From Thiobacillus denitrificans (GTDB lineage Bacteria; Pseudomonadota; Gammaproteobacteria; Burkholderiales; Thiobacillaceae): a stretch of DNA of 64,000 bases. The notes under the pieces were generated by a model, which was not told where the DNA came from, searched no databases, and worked only from the letters and a program-made list of their open reading frames with translations. Made by a program: the position numbers and the translations under genes. The DNA lies in NCBI RefSeq assembly GCF_001530125.1, contig NZ_LDUG01000048.1, positions 81,858-145,857 on the forward strand. The letters run 5' to 3'. Of the stretch, positions 24,727 through 35,617 are shown in pieces; the first letter of the stretch is position 1; each line of letters begins with the position of its first letter.

Positions 24727-25029
24727 ATGATGCGGACAGGATGGATGGCGTTGGGACTGTTGGCTTTGTCGACCGCTGCGCTGGCCGATGAGGGGCGCGC
24801 AGCGGTCGGACGGTACGAGGCCCTGCCGCTGGCCGGCGCAGACGGGGGCAAGGGCGGCGCGCGGGCGTTCATCCTCGATACCCGCGACGGCCATGTCTGG
24901 ATCTGGAGCGAAAACGAACTCATCACCGCGCCGGATGGCCGCCGCCGCTACGGCGCCGGCTTTATCTACCAGGGCAAACTGCGCCCCGGCAGCCAGCCTG
25001 GCGAAATGATCGAACAGCAGGGCCGATGA
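24727..25029 (+). CDS. Small secreted protein of unknown function
   Basis: About 100 aa beginning with a Sec signal peptide (MMRTGWMALGLLALSTAALA, cut before DEGRAA). The mature part has a RAFILDTRDGHVWIW segment that recalls single beta-propeller or repeat blades, but no family is named. The ribosome site GAAAGGA at 24716-24722 supports the ATG at 24727/24730 over an upstream frame opening. It stands alone between hslO and a repeat. Confidence 0.65.
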   Translation: MMRTGWMALGLLALSTAALADEGRAAVGRYEALPLAGADGGKGGARAFILDTRDGHVWIWSENELITAPDGRRRYGAGFIYQGKLRPGSQPGEMIEQQGR

Positions 25030-25047
25030 GCTGATCTCCCGTCCCCT

Positions 25048-25170
25048 TTTGCCCGGCGTGATTACGGGCGCAAATCGCGGCGAGGGCGCCGGTGCGTGGT
25101 TGTTGCCGCTTCAGCGGCTTTACAACCACGGCCTACCCCTTGCGGGTGCTCCTACAACGGCGTTTTGCCC
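25048..25170. repeat. REP-like palindromic repeat (family B, copy 1)
   Basis: The core is GCGTGGTTGTTGCCGC, then TTCA, then GCGGC-TTTACAACCACG (about 25094-25130), flanked by GCGCAAATCGCGGCGAGGGCGCC on the left (25070-25090) and GGGTGCTCCTACAACGG on the right. The same blocks recur at 45098-45232. It lies in the gene-free 219 bp before mshE. Confidence 0.7.
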
Positions 25171-25187
25171 CCATGGACTATCAGTTT

Positions 25188-25215
25188 TAAAGCTGGCGCC
25201 CGATAAGGCCGATAA
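25188..25215 (+). promoter_or_regulatory. Candidate sigma-28 (FliA)-like promoter for the msh locus
   Basis: A perfect GCCGATAA -10 element at 25208-25215 with TAAA at 25188-25191. The spacing is 16 bases, one more than the usual 15, which lowers confidence. Initiation near 25222 would exclude the GTG at 25216 and favour the mshE ATG at 25249. Confidence 0.3.
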
Positions 25216-25248
25216 GTGCTCATTCTTACGAGCCGCCCCGAGAACAAC

Positions 25249-26993
<1,745 letters not shown>

Positions 26994-26994
<1 letters not shown>

Positions 26995-28220
26995 TGCAGC
27001 GCTTTGCGTATACCGGCCGCACCCAGGGCGGCGAAAAAATGCAGGGCTTCCTCGAGGCCGACAGCGCGGCCGATTGTGCGACCAGCCTGATGCGGGGGGG
27101 TATTTCGCCCGTCACCATCCAGGAAACCAGCCAATCCGAGCGCCGTAATGGCGGATCAGGCGGCCTGAGCCTGTTTGCACCCACCGTCAAGCCCATCGAC
27201 GTGCAATTGTTCTCGCGCCAGCTCTATACGCTGATGCGTTCCGGCGTTCCCATCCTGCGGTCGCTGTCGGGCCTCATCGAGTCGACCACCAACGCCGCGC
27301 TTGCGCGGGTGATCACCTCCCTGAAGGAATCGCTCGAAGCCGGGCGCGATCTGTCGACCGCCATGCGCCAGCATCCCGAGGTATTCACCCCGTTCTACGT
27401 CGCGATGGTGCGGGTAGGCGAGGCGACCGGGCGCCTGGATGAAATCTTCCTGCGGATGTTCGAACACCTCGAATTCGAACGCGAAACCCGCGCCCGCATC
27501 AAGGAAGCCTTGCGCTATCCGAGCTTCGTCATGATTGCCATGGTGGTCGCAGTCGCGGTGATCAATGTGTTCGTCATCCCGGCCTTTGCCAAGGTCTACG
27601 CCGGCCTCGGCGCCGAACTGCCGCTGATGACGAGAATCCTCATCGAAACCTCGCGCATCACCCTGGCCTATGGCTGGTTCATGCTGGCGGGCCTGGTGCT
27701 GGCGGTGGCAGGGTTCCGCGTGTGGTGCGCCACCGACGCTGGACGCCTGATATGGGACCGCTTCAAGCTCAGATTGCCGCTCACCGGTTCGATCATCCAG
27801 CGCAGCACCCTCGCCCGTTTTGCCCGTACCTTTGCGCTGTCCCTGAAAAGCGGCATTCCCGCGGCGCAGGCGCTCTCGGTGGTGGCCGAAGTCACCGACA
27901 ATGCCTGGATCGCCTCGCGCGTCGAGCAGATGCGCAACGGCATCGAGCGCGGCGAATCCATCCTGCGAACCGCGCAGACCGCGGCCGTGTTCAACCCCGT
28001 GGTGCTGCAGATGATTGCCGTCGGCGAGGAAACCGGCAGCGTCGACGAACTCATGCAGGAAGTCGCCGACATGTACGAGCGCGAGGTGGACTACGAAATC
28101 AAGACGCTCGCCGCCCGCATCGAACCCATCGTCATCGTCGCCATGGGCGGCATCGTCCTGGTGCTGGCGCTCGGCGTGTTCCTGCCGATGTGGGATCTGG
28201 CCAGCGTGGCCATCAAATAA
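26994..28220 (+). CDS. mshG: MSHA platform protein MshG (GspF family)
   Basis: A 408-aa polytopic inner-membrane protein with two T2SF (GspF) domains, each around a conserved SGVPILRSL or SGIPAAQAL segment, and about three membrane helices (near residues 170-195, 220-245, 375-400). It anchors the MshE ATPase to the growing pilus. The N-terminus (MQRFAYTGRTQGGEKMQGFLEA) is typical of the family. Directly coupled to mshE by a 1-base overlap. Confidence 0.93.
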
Positions 28221-28339
28221 ATATTTATCAGAAATTTGTCTTTTTATTCAAGACTCGGCGCTGTGCGCCGTAATAGCTTCCGTGGGTCGCCGCGGCGACG
28301 CTGGCAGACAAACCTCATTCCAATAAGCAGGGGAACGCA

Positions 28340-28876
28340 ATGAAAACAAAACAGCACGGCTTCACCATGATCGAACTCATCGTCGTCATCGTCATCCTCG
28401 GCATTCTCGCCGCGGTGGCGCTGCCGCGCTTCACCAACATCTCGAAGGATGCGCGCATCGCCAAGCTCAATGCTGCGCGCGGCGCGGTGCTATCGGCTGC
28501 AGCCATGGTGCACGGTAGCGCGCTCGCGCGTGCAAGCTTGGTGGATACTGCAATCTGCGCGGCCAACGTAGGCCCTAATCCAGCTATTGCTAATAACACG
28601 TCCAACCTGTGTACCGAATCCGGCCGCGTGGCAATTGTAAACACCTATCCTGCTGGAACCTTGAACGGGATTGTTGATGCTGCTGGGTTGAGCTTGGTTT
28701 TCCCGGCCACCGCAGCGACGCTTGCTCAAGAAGGTTACGCTGCGACCGCGGTTGGGGGTGTGGCGACTATTCAGGTCACGGGTGGTACAGACGCGCCAAC
28801 CTGCTCGTTTACCTATACTGCTGCAGCTGCGGGGGCTGCGCCTGTTGTAAGTGTGATAAACCGTGCGGGCTGTTGA
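28340..28876 (+). CDS. mshA: Major MSHA-type pilin MshA
   Basis: A 178-aa prepilin with short leader MKTKQHG, cleavage before FTMIELIVVIVILGI (Glu5 present), and a C-terminal globular domain with cysteines at the end (CSFTYT ... NRAGC) as in disulfide-looped pilins. AGGGG at about 28329-28333 is a good ribosome site. The 119-bp gap before it and a hairpin just after it suggest expression separate from, and higher than, the neighbours. The middle of the gene is less GC-rich than its surroundings, as often seen for variable pilin domains. mshA versus mshB cannot be told apart as there is only one such gene. Confidence 0.9.
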   Translation: MKTKQHGFTMIELIVVIVILGILAAVALPRFTNISKDARIAKLNAARGAVLSAAAMVHGSALARASLVDTAICAANVGPNPAIANNTSNLCTESGRVAIVNTYPAGTLNGIVDAAGLSLVFPATAATLAQEGYAATAVGGVATIQVTGGTDAPTCSFTYTAAAAGAAPVVSVINRAGC

Positions 28877-28888
28877 TGCACGCTGATC

Positions 28889-29356
28889 ATGCCTAACTTG
28901 AACCGCGGCTTTAGCCGCGGTTTTACCATGGTGGAACTGATCCTGGTGATGGTCATCGCCGGCATCCTCGCGGCGGTGGCCGTGCCGCGTCTGATCGGCC
29001 GCACCAGCTTCGATACCCGCGGGTTTGCCGACCAGCTCGCCGCCACGGTGCGCTTCGCGCAGAAGCTTGCTGTTTCCCAGCGTCGCGATGTCTCCGTGCA
29101 CCTGACAGCGAACGATGCCACCCTTTGTTACGACCCCATTGCCCCCTGTGCGGCCGCAAGCCAGGCACCCGGGCCGGGCGGCGAAAAGCCCTACACGGTC
29201 ACAGTGCCGGGCGGGGTGACGATTGCCCCGGTTACGGTGCTGACGTTCGACAGGGGCGGGCGCCCGAACATCGCGGCCCAGCTCGATATCCAGGTCAACG
29301 GCACCGGCACGCACCATGTTCTCGTCGAGCAGGAAACAGGCTATGTGCATGACTGA
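28889..29356 (+). CDS. mshC: Minor pilin MshC (GspH-like)
   Basis: A 155-aa prepilin: leader MPNLNRGFSRG, then FTMVELILVMVIAGILAAVA with Glu5, and a GspH/FimT-like globular part. The leader contains a duplicated RGF triplet encoded by a strong hairpin. The next gene overlaps its end by 8 bases. As a minor pilin it likely helps initiate or prime pilus assembly. Confidence 0.88.
   Translation: MPNLNRGFSRGFTMVELILVMVIAGILAAVAVPRLIGRTSFDTRGFADQLAATVRFAQKLAVSQRRDVSVHLTANDATLCYDPIAPCAAASQAPGPGGEKPYTVTVPGGVTIAPVTVLTFDRGGRPNIAAQLDIQVNGTGTHHVLVEQETGYVHD
28899..28926 (+). terminator. Attenuator-like hairpin in the 5' coding part of mshC
   Basis: AACCGCGGCT (28901-28910) pairs perfectly with AGCCGCGGTT (28913-28922) with a 2-base loop and is followed by TT. 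It lies 25 bases after the mshA stop, inside the mshC leader codons. It could stop part of the transcripts from mshA, so that the major pilin is made in excess, or stabilise the mshA mRNA 3' end. Confidence 0.5.
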
Positions 29357-29903
29357 TCAGCGCGGCCTCAGCCTGATCGAACTGCTGGTGTTCATCGTGG
29401 TGGTGGGCATCGCGGTGACCGGGGTGTTGTCGGTCTACAGCCTGAACGCGCGTTCCAGCGCTGACCCCATGGTGCGGAAGCAGGCGCTCGCCATCGCCGA
29501 ATCGCTGCTCGAAGAAGTGCTGGCCAAGCCCTACACCTATTGCGATCCGGATGATGCGGACGCCAACACGGCAAGCAGTCCTGCAGGCTGCGCGACGACG
29601 CCTGAAGGCATGGGGGCGGAAGGCGTGGAAGATCGCTATTCCAACGTCACGCCTTACGATAACGTCAACGATTACAACGGTTTTTCCATGACCGGCATCG
29701 ATGATCTCACCGGCACTGCCATCGCAGGGCTGGCCGGCTACACCGCGTCTGTCCAGGTGCAGCCCGTTGCGGACTTTAATGGCATCGTCCCGGTTGTGCC
29801 CGGAGACAACGAAACCCTATTGGTGACCGTCACCGTCACCGGTCCGGGCAACCACAGCGTCAGCCTCTCCGGCTATCGCACGCGATATGCGCCCAACCTT
29901 TAA
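29349..29903 (+). CDS. mshD: Minor pilin MshD
   Basis: A 184-aa prepilin with leader MTDQRG cleaved before LSLIELLVFIVVVGIAVTGV. The MshD-type core after the helix (KQALAIAESLLEEVLAKPYTYCDPDD) is clearly seen. ATG 29349 overlaps the end of mshC by 8 bases; an in-frame ATG at 29343 is an alternative. It overlaps mshO by 17 bases. Confidence 0.88.
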   Translation: MTDQRGLSLIELLVFIVVVGIAVTGVLSVYSLNARSSADPMVRKQALAIAESLLEEVLAKPYTYCDPDDADANTASSPAGCATTPEGMGAEGVEDRYSNVTPYDNVNDYNGFSMTGIDDLTGTAIAGLAGYTASVQVQPVADFNGIVPVVPGDNETLLVTVTVTGPGNHSVSLSGYRTRYAPNL

Positions 29904-30711
29904 TCACACCGGCTTCAGCCTGATCGAGATGATCATCGTCATCGCGATCACCGCCATCGTCGGTTCGATGGTGGCGGTATTCCTGCGTGTTCCGCTGGAA
30001 AGTTATGTCGCCCAGGACCGCCGCGCGCGCCTGACCGACACCGCCGACACCGCGCTCCGTCGCATGGCTCGGGATATCCGGCTGGCACTGCCCAACAGCG
30101 TGCGCGTCACCACGGTGGGCAGCGTGGTCTACCTGGAGTTTCTCGGCACCCGCAGCGGCGGGCGCTATCGTGCACAGGGCAACGACAATCTCGATTTCAC
30201 GAATCCCGCCGGCGACGGCAGTTTCGACGTGCTGGGTCCCCCCATCGACATGCAGGCCGGCGACCGCATCGCGGTGTACAACCTCGGCATTCCCGGCGCC
30301 GACGCCTGGGCGGTTGGCACGCCTGGCGACACGCTCGCCGCCTACACCGGGCCGACGGGCAGCGTGTCCAACATCGCCATCGCGTCCAAGCAGTTTCCCC
30401 TGGCCTCGCCCGGCAACCGCTTCCAGGTCGTCGACGGGCCGGTGAGCTATGTCTGCAATCCGGGTGCCGGCACGCTCACGCGCTACTGGGGCTATGCCAT
30501 TGCCGCGGCCCAGCCCACCGTGTTCGCCGCCGCCACCCCGCGGGCGCTGCTGGCCAACCGTGTCAGCGTCCCTGTCGGCTCCCCCTGCAGCTTCGACTAC
30601 CAGCCCGGCGTGACCGAACGCGGCGGCCTGGTCAGCATGACGCTGAACCTGAGCCAGGCGGACGAAACCGTGCGCCTGGTTGCCACCACCCAAGTGAGCA
30701 ATCAGCCATGA
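29887..30711 (+). CDS. mshO: Minor pilin MshO
   Basis: A 274-aa prepilin with leader MRPTFNHTG before FSLIEMIIVIAITAIVGSMV. The family segment DTADTALRRMARDIRLALPNS follows the helix. It is the longest of the minor pilins here and the GspJ-like member. Overlaps mshD at its start and mshP by 4 bases at its end. Confidence 0.88.
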   Translation: MRPTFNHTGFSLIEMIIVIAITAIVGSMVAVFLRVPLESYVAQDRRARLTDTADTALRRMARDIRLALPNSVRVTTVGSVVYLEFLGTRSGGRYRAQGNDNLDFTNPAGDGSFDVLGPPIDMQAGDRIAVYNLGIPGADAWAVGTPGDTLAAYTGPTGSVSNIAIASKQFPLASPGNRFQVVDGPVSYVCNPGAGTLTRYWGYAIAAAQPTVFAAATPRALLANRVSVPVGSPCSFDYQPGVTERGGLVSMTLNLSQADETVRLVATTQVSNQP

Positions 30712-31145
30712 ACCGTGTGCCGCGCACCGAGTCCGGTTTCGTCCTGCCCACCGCGATCTTCCTGCTGGTCATCCTGGCCGCGCTGGCGGCCTACATGGTG
30801 TCGCTGTCGCGCACCAGTCAACTCAGCAGTGCGCTGGACATTCAGGGGAGTCGTGCCTACCAGGCGGCGCGTGCGGGGATGGAGTGGGCGGCCTGGCAGG
30901 TGGTCAACTTTCCTGTTCCTCCGCTTAACCCTGTACCCACACCGTGTCCTCCGCCTTTTCCCGGCGCGGTTGCGCTCACTGGCACACTCACTTCATTTAA
31001 TGTGGCCGTAACGTGTACTCAGACTGTGGTGCTTGATGGCGCGACTACAGTCGCGATCTATCAGATTACGTCCACGGCGACATCGGGCTTGGCCGGAGAG
31101 GTGGATTTTGTGAGTCGGCAGATTCAGGCGAGTTTTTCGAAATGA
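30708..31145 (+). CDS. mshP: MshP-type PilX-like minor pilin
   Basis: A 145-aa protein: leader MNRVPRTESG, then FVLPTAIFLLVILAALAAYM. It lacks Glu5 (Pro at that position region), as in GspK/PilX-like members. The segment SRAYQAARAGMEWAAWQV after the helix is typical of MshP. Proline-rich stretch near residues 70-90. Starts inside mshO (ATGA). Confidence 0.85.
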   Translation: MNRVPRTESGFVLPTAIFLLVILAALAAYMVSLSRTSQLSSALDIQGSRAYQAARAGMEWAAWQVVNFPVPPLNPVPTPCPPPFPGAVALTGTLTSFNVAVTCTQTVVLDGATTVAIYQITSTATSGLAGEVDFVSRQIQASFSK

Positions 31146-31239
31146 TGGCGACCTGCATCATGCCAAGTGCTAAGAACTGCTTCGTGGAATGGAAGCTGAC
31201 AGCCGCGATTTCACACTGCCACCAAGGGGGATGAGGAAT

Positions 31240-33843
31240 ATGTTGAAACGTATCTTGGTCTGCTTTTTGGTTTCGCTGGTTCCAGGCGTGGCGGCGGCGG
31301 CCTGCGGTTCGGTTCCGTCCAGTTATCCCGTATTGTCAGGCAGTCAGCTTGAGGTGGGCAAGGATTCCACAGTCAACAACGGCACGTCCATCAGCAACAT
31401 CAACGGTGGCGCGAAGTACGACGGAGCGCTCGATGCCATCAACCCCAACACCGGTGCCGTTATCAGCGCAAGCTCGAGCTTCCCAAGCCTGGAGCCGACC
31501 ACCTTTCCCGGCACCGGCACCACCGACACCAGCGCCACGACAGTGGCCGCAGGCTCGTATGACGATGTCACAGTGGCCAACTCGTCCTCCACGACATTTT
31601 CAGGAGGTTCTTACTATATCGACAAGCTGGATATCGGAAAATTCGCTACGGTCAATTTGGCGGCGGGTAGTTATTTCATCAAGACCTTATCTTTGGGAGA
31701 GGAGTCCAGGATTGTGGTGTCCCCTTCCGGGACGGTGCGTCTTTACATCGGCAGCAAAGCCACCCTGGATAAGAACACTTTGATCAACGCCGCCGGCACG
31801 GTGGCTGACTTGCAGGTGTTTCTTTACCCGGGAGCTGATTGGGACGCAGCCAACGATGTGACGTTCGTCGGGATAGTTTATGCGCCGGGGACAAGTTCAA
31901 AAATAGAGTTCGGCAAGGATTCCAGTATCAGGGGCGCGCTCGTCACGGCGGGGGAGGTCAAACTTGGTAGGGACGCAAACCTCATTTTCAGTGCCGCAGA
32001 TCAGGCCGCAGCAGGCGGCGTGAGCACCTGTGTTGCCTCTGCCTCCCCCGGCAGTTTCAATGCTTTCGAGACAGCTACGGTGCCCGGCGCAACTTCCGGC
32101 GTCATCAAGACAAGAGTTGCAGCCAGCGCGTTTGGGCTGGACGTGGTTGCGGTCAGCGGCGGTGACCAGGAGAGCGCTTTTTCCGACACGGTTAAAGTTG
32201 AACTGCTGGGCAACGCCACAACCGGCGTCGGACTGGATGCCAACAACTGCCCCACAAGCTTCACCCTGCTGCAGACCGTTTCCCCTACCCCAACGATCAG
32301 CGGCGGCCGTTCTTCCGTCGGTTTTGCCGCGGTCGGCAATGCCTGGAGGGATGTGCGGGTGAGAATCAGCTATCCCGCCGGTTCACCGACTTCGACTTCC
32401 TGCTCGACTGATAATTTTGCCATCCGGCCGGCGCGTTTCGGCGGCGTGACGGTGAGTGATGCCGACAGCGTGACGGCTGGCACCGCCTCCAACACCCGCA
32501 CGCTCTATAACACTGCGGCAGCCGGCGGCAACGTTCACAAGGCCGGCCGGCCGTTTCGCATTGCGGCGACGGCATTGAACGCCGCCGGCGCCGCCACCTC
32601 GAACTATGCCGGAACGCCCGTGGCCAGCCTGACTGCATGCGTGCTTCCCGCCGGCTGTACGCTCGGCGCGCTCACGACCGGCACCTGGTCGGCCGCCTCC
32701 GGCACGGTGACGACCGACGGCGCCAGCTATTCCGAGGTCGGCGCTTTCGCCATGAAACTGGTGGACGCCAGCTTCGCGGCGGTGGATGCCAACGATTCCA
32801 GCGCAGCCGAAAGGACGATCGAATCGGCTGCCGCCAATGTCGGCCGCTTCGTTCCCGATCATTTCGAGCTGACGACCGCCATTGTTCTGCCCAAATTCAA
32901 GACCTTCAACGACACCACGTGTGCCACGCGCTCGTTCACCTATGTCGGTCAGCCTTTCGGTTATCTCACGTTGCCGGAAGCGGCCATCACGGCTAAAAAT
33001 GCCGCGGGCGCCACCACGCTCAACTACGCGGGCGCGCTGTGGAAGCTTGCCCCCGCCGGGGTCATACAAAGCTACACGCACACTCCCGTTACCAACACAC
33101 TGGATATCGGTTTGGTGGGTACACCGACTGTTACAGCGACCGGCAACGGTGCGGGATCCCTGATCGCCAATGCTGCGGATGTAATTGCGTTCGTGCGCAC
33201 CACCCCGGTCGCACCTTTCAACGCCGATATCAGCCTCTCGATGAGCATTCAGGATACGGCCGAGAATGGCGTTCCCGGCAACGGCGTCATCGATACGGCC
33301 ATGCCCGCCGTGTTTTCGAGCATTGCGTTCGATTCCGGCAATGACATCCGCTTCGGCCAGCTGGTCTTGACCAATGCTCACGGCTCGGAACTGCTCAACT
33401 TGCCGGTGCCGATCGAGACCCGGTACTGGAATGGCGCCGGGTTTGTCCGAAACGCGGCGGATTTCTGTACCCGGCTTGCCGCTGACAATGTGTCGCTCTC
33501 CAACTGGCAGCGTGATCTCAACGCCTGCGAAACTTCGGTGTTACTACCAGCGCCACCTGGCCGCTTCATTGCCGGCCAGGGCAACCTGCGGTTATCCGCG
33601 CCGGGGTTATCCGCGCCGGGCGCAAGCAACACCGGCAGCGTCGACCTCACCCCGCAACTGGGCGCCATAGCCGGCGGCACCGCGTGTGTGGGGGGCGTGG
33701 CGACTGCCGCTGTGGCGGCATCGCAAAGCTGGCTGCAAGGGCGCTGGACAGGTGGCGACTACGATCAGAATCCCGCAGCACGGGCAAGTTTTGGCCTGTA
33801 TCGCGGCAGCAAATCATTGATCTACCTGCGCGAGATGTATTAA
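31240..33843 (+). CDS. mshQ: MshQ-like large secreted protein, 867 aa
   Basis: A signal peptide (MLKRILVCFLVSLVPGVAAA) is followed by a repetitive beta-rich domain (about residues 20-270) with alternating Gly/Ser/Thr and hydrophobic residues, likely a beta-helix. The C-terminal DUF6701-type MshQ region begins near FAIRPARFGGVTV and includes HFELTTA. Start 31240 is chosen because AAGGGGG at 31224-31230 is 9 bases upstream; ATG 31231 would touch it. A tandem 15-bp repeat (33590-33619) encodes LSAPG twice. In MSHA loci MshQ is a putative surface or tip adhesin-like protein. It is followed by a 215-bp gap. Confidence 0.85.
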   Translation: MLKRILVCFLVSLVPGVAAAACGSVPSSYPVLSGSQLEVGKDSTVNNGTSISNINGGAKYDGALDAINPNTGAVISASSSFPSLEPTTFPGTGTTDTSATTVAAGSYDDVTVANSSSTTFSGGSYYIDKLDIGKFATVNLAAGSYFIKTLSLGEESRIVVSPSGTVRLYIGSKATLDKNTLINAAGTVADLQVFLYPGADWDAANDVTFVGIVYAPGTSSKIEFGKDSSIRGALVTAGEVKLGRDANLIFSAADQAAAGGVSTCVASASPGSFNAFETATVPGATSGVIKTRVAASAFGLDVVAVSGGDQESAFSDTVKVELLGNATTGVGLDANNCPTSFTLLQTVSPTPTISGGRSSVGFAAVGNAWRDVRVRISYPAGSPTSTSCSTDNFAIRPARFGGVTVSDADSVTAGTASNTRTLYNTAAAGGNVHKAGRPFRIAATALNAAGAATSNYAGTPVASLTACVLPAGCTLGALTTGTWSAASGTVTTDGASYSEVGAFAMKLVDASFAAVDANDSSAAERTIESAAANVGRFVPDHFELTTAIVLPKFKTFNDTTCATRSFTYVGQPFGYLTLPEAAITAKNAAGATTLNYAGALWKLAPAGVIQSYTHTPVTNTLDIGLVGTPTVTATGNGAGSLIANAADVIAFVRTTPVAPFNADISLSMSIQDTAENGVPGNGVIDTAMPAVFSSIAFDSGNDIRFGQLVLTNAHGSELLNLPVPIETRYWNGAGFVRNAADFCTRLAADNVSLSNWQRDLNACETSVLLPAPPGRFIAGQGNLRLSAPGLSAPGASNTGSVDLTPQLGAIAGGTACVGGVATAAVAASQSWLQGRWTGGDYDQNPAARASFGLYRGSKSLIYLREMY

Positions 33844-34005
33844 ACCCGGATACGGATGCCCGACGTGTTTACGCGAATATTCTGATTTAGATGAAGATTT
33901 TGCCCGGTTGGCCGTAAAACCTCCATGAGTGCCTGCGCAAATTCCTTATCCAGCGGTGTCCCGTGCGAATATCTCGCAAATTTATGAGAATCCTGGATAA
34001 ATCCT

Positions 34006-34033
34006 TTGACAACAATGGCTTATTTATTTAAGT
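34006..34033 (+). promoter_or_regulatory. Candidate sigma-70 promoter for mshI-N
   Basis: TTGACA at 34006-34011, with AT-rich candidates for the -10 (TTTAAG at 34027-34032, 15-base spacing). It lies in the 215-bp gap between mshQ and mshI, so the locus is probably two transcripts. The -10 box is weak, so the exact site is uncertain. No other feature is seen in the gap. Confidence 0.4.
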
Positions 34034-34058
34034 TCAGAAAAACTTTCAGGTCCGAGAT

Positions 34059-34967
34059 ATGCGGTTTTTCCGCCGAGTAGCTGAACACGGGTTAACAGCC
34101 TATTTGCGTCTTCCTGACCGCATTGCGTACGCGTGCGTCGATCGCAGGGTGGCCGTGCCCAAGCTGCTCGCCGTCGGGGTGGTTCCGGTCAACGGGGAAA
34201 ACTGGAAAGAGGCTCTTTCCCGGTTGCCGCGCAAGGGGCCTGTCAGCCTGGTATTACGTCCGTCCGATTACAAGCTGCGCCAGCTCGATGCGCCGAATGT
34301 GCCGGCCGACGAGGTCAAAGCTGCGGTGCGCTGGCAGATTCAGGATATGCTGGATTTCCACGCCAACGACGGTACGGTGGACGTGCTGGAAGTCCCGCAT
34401 CCCGAACACTTGGCTCATGTACGACAGATTTTTGCGGTGGCGGCAAAAAATACCCTGCTTGCAGAGGAGGCCGTGCTGGCTTCCAACGCAGGCCTGAATC
34501 TCGGCATCATCGACATCATGGAAACCGCCCAGCGCAACCTGGCCATCCGGCTGGAATCCCCGGGTCGGGCCATGGCGCTGTTCTCCTTCATTGAAACCGG
34601 CGGCCTGCTGACGCTGACGCTCGACGGCGAATTGTGCGTGGCGCGCACGCTGGGCGTAAACCAGGCGCTGCTGGAAGGCGAGGGCAGGGATGACGCGCTG
34701 GAACGCCTGACGCTGGAAATCCAGCGCACGCTGGATCATTTCGATCGCCAGTTTGGCGGTATTCCGGTTGACCGCCTGTTGCTCATCCCAATGGCGCACG
34801 TCGAACAGTTACGTGATGGTCTGGCCAGGAATCTTGCCATCAAGGTCGAGGTGCTGAACCTTGCGGATGCGCTGGATGTTTCGGGGTTTCCGGACGTGAA
34901 TGCCCTGCCGCTTCCCTGCTTTCATGCCATCGGCGCGGCATTGCGAATGGAAGACACCACGCCATGA
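34059..34967 (+). CDS. mshI: MshI, PilM-like actin-fold protein
   Basis: A 302-aa cytoplasmic protein of the PilM/GspL-type actin fold (segments LVLRPSDYKLRQLDAPNVPA and AAVRWQIQDMLDF are characteristic; a later ALFSFIETGGLLTLTL strand). It would recruit the PilN-like protein to form the alignment complex under the pilus base. Overlaps the next gene by 4 bases. Confidence 0.85.
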   Translation: MRFFRRVAEHGLTAYLRLPDRIAYACVDRRVAVPKLLAVGVVPVNGENWKEALSRLPRKGPVSLVLRPSDYKLRQLDAPNVPADEVKAAVRWQIQDMLDFHANDGTVDVLEVPHPEHLAHVRQIFAVAAKNTLLAEEAVLASNAGLNLGIIDIMETAQRNLAIRLESPGRAMALFSFIETGGLLTLTLDGELCVARTLGVNQALLEGEGRDDALERLTLEIQRTLDHFDRQFGGIPVDRLLLIPMAHVEQLRDGLARNLAIKVEVLNLADALDVSGFPDVNALPLPCFHAIGAALRMEDTTP

Positions 34968-35617
34968 GCCAGCAGATCAATCTCATCAGCCCGCTGCTGC
35001 TGAAGAAGCGTTATGCATTTGGCTTGCGCGAAATGGGCCTGGTGATGGGCTTGATACTGGTATGTGCGCTTGCCTGGGCGGGCTATCTGCATTATCAGGC
35101 CAGTGTGCTTGTAGCCCAGGCCGAACAGAAGGAAGCCCTGCAAGCCGAGGCACAACAGGCACTGGATGAACTGACCATCGCCGCCAGCCGGCCGGTGAGT
35201 GCGCTGCTGACCGAGCGCGTCAAGGCCACGCAGACTCAGGTGGCGCAACGCGAAGCGCTGCTGGCATCGGTCGGCCACACCATCGAACAGACGTCGACGG
35301 TTTTTTCTCCCAGCTTGCGCGCGCTCGCGCATGGCAGCACGGAAGGCGTCTGGCTGAATGGATTTACCCTCTCGCCGGGCTATGTGGCGCTCAAGGGGGC
35401 GGCCCTGAACGCGAGTTTGTTGTCGACTTATATCGATCGTATCGGCAAACAGACACCATTTGCGGGCATGCAGTTTTCAGGCATGAATGCCGTACTTGCA
35501 GCATCCAAAGGCGAGCGTACAAGCCAAACGACAGCACTGCCCGACCACCTGGATTTTGACTTGTATTCGGGCAGTCCGGATAAGGCGACAGCGCAAGGAG
35601 GATCTCATGGTCAGTGA
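34964..35617 (+). CDS. mshI2: PilN-like inner-membrane protein (MshI2)
   Basis: A 217-aa bitopic protein. The N-terminal cytoplasmic tail MSQQINLISPLLLKKR carries the INL motif of PilN-like proteins that binds the PilM-like partner. There is one membrane helix (about residues 24-44), then a periplasmic coiled coil rich in Ala/Gln/Glu, and a ferredoxin-like domain. Called mshI2 in several MSHA loci. Coupled to mshI upstream and overlapping mshJ by 11 bases. Confidence 0.78.
   Translation: MSQQINLISPLLLKKRYAFGLREMGLVMGLILVCALAWAGYLHYQASVLVAQAEQKEALQAEAQQALDELTIAASRPVSALLTERVKATQTQVAQREALLASVGHTIEQTSTVFSPSLRALAHGSTEGVWLNGFTLSPGYVALKGAALNASLLSTYIDRIGKQTPFAGMQFSGMNAVLAASKGERTSQTTALPDHLDFDLYSGSPDKATAQGGSHGQ

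Noticed and set aside
28240..28339. Possible sigma-54 (TGGCAGACAAACC) or sigma-28 (TCAAGACT-N11-GCCGTAAT) promoter before mshA
   Set aside because: The first lacks the GC of the -12 box at correct spacing; the second matches only about 10 of 16 positions. Neither is good enough to list.
33590..33619. 15-bp tandem repeat in mshQ
   Set aside because: In-frame duplication of LSAPG only; simple replication slippage explains it.
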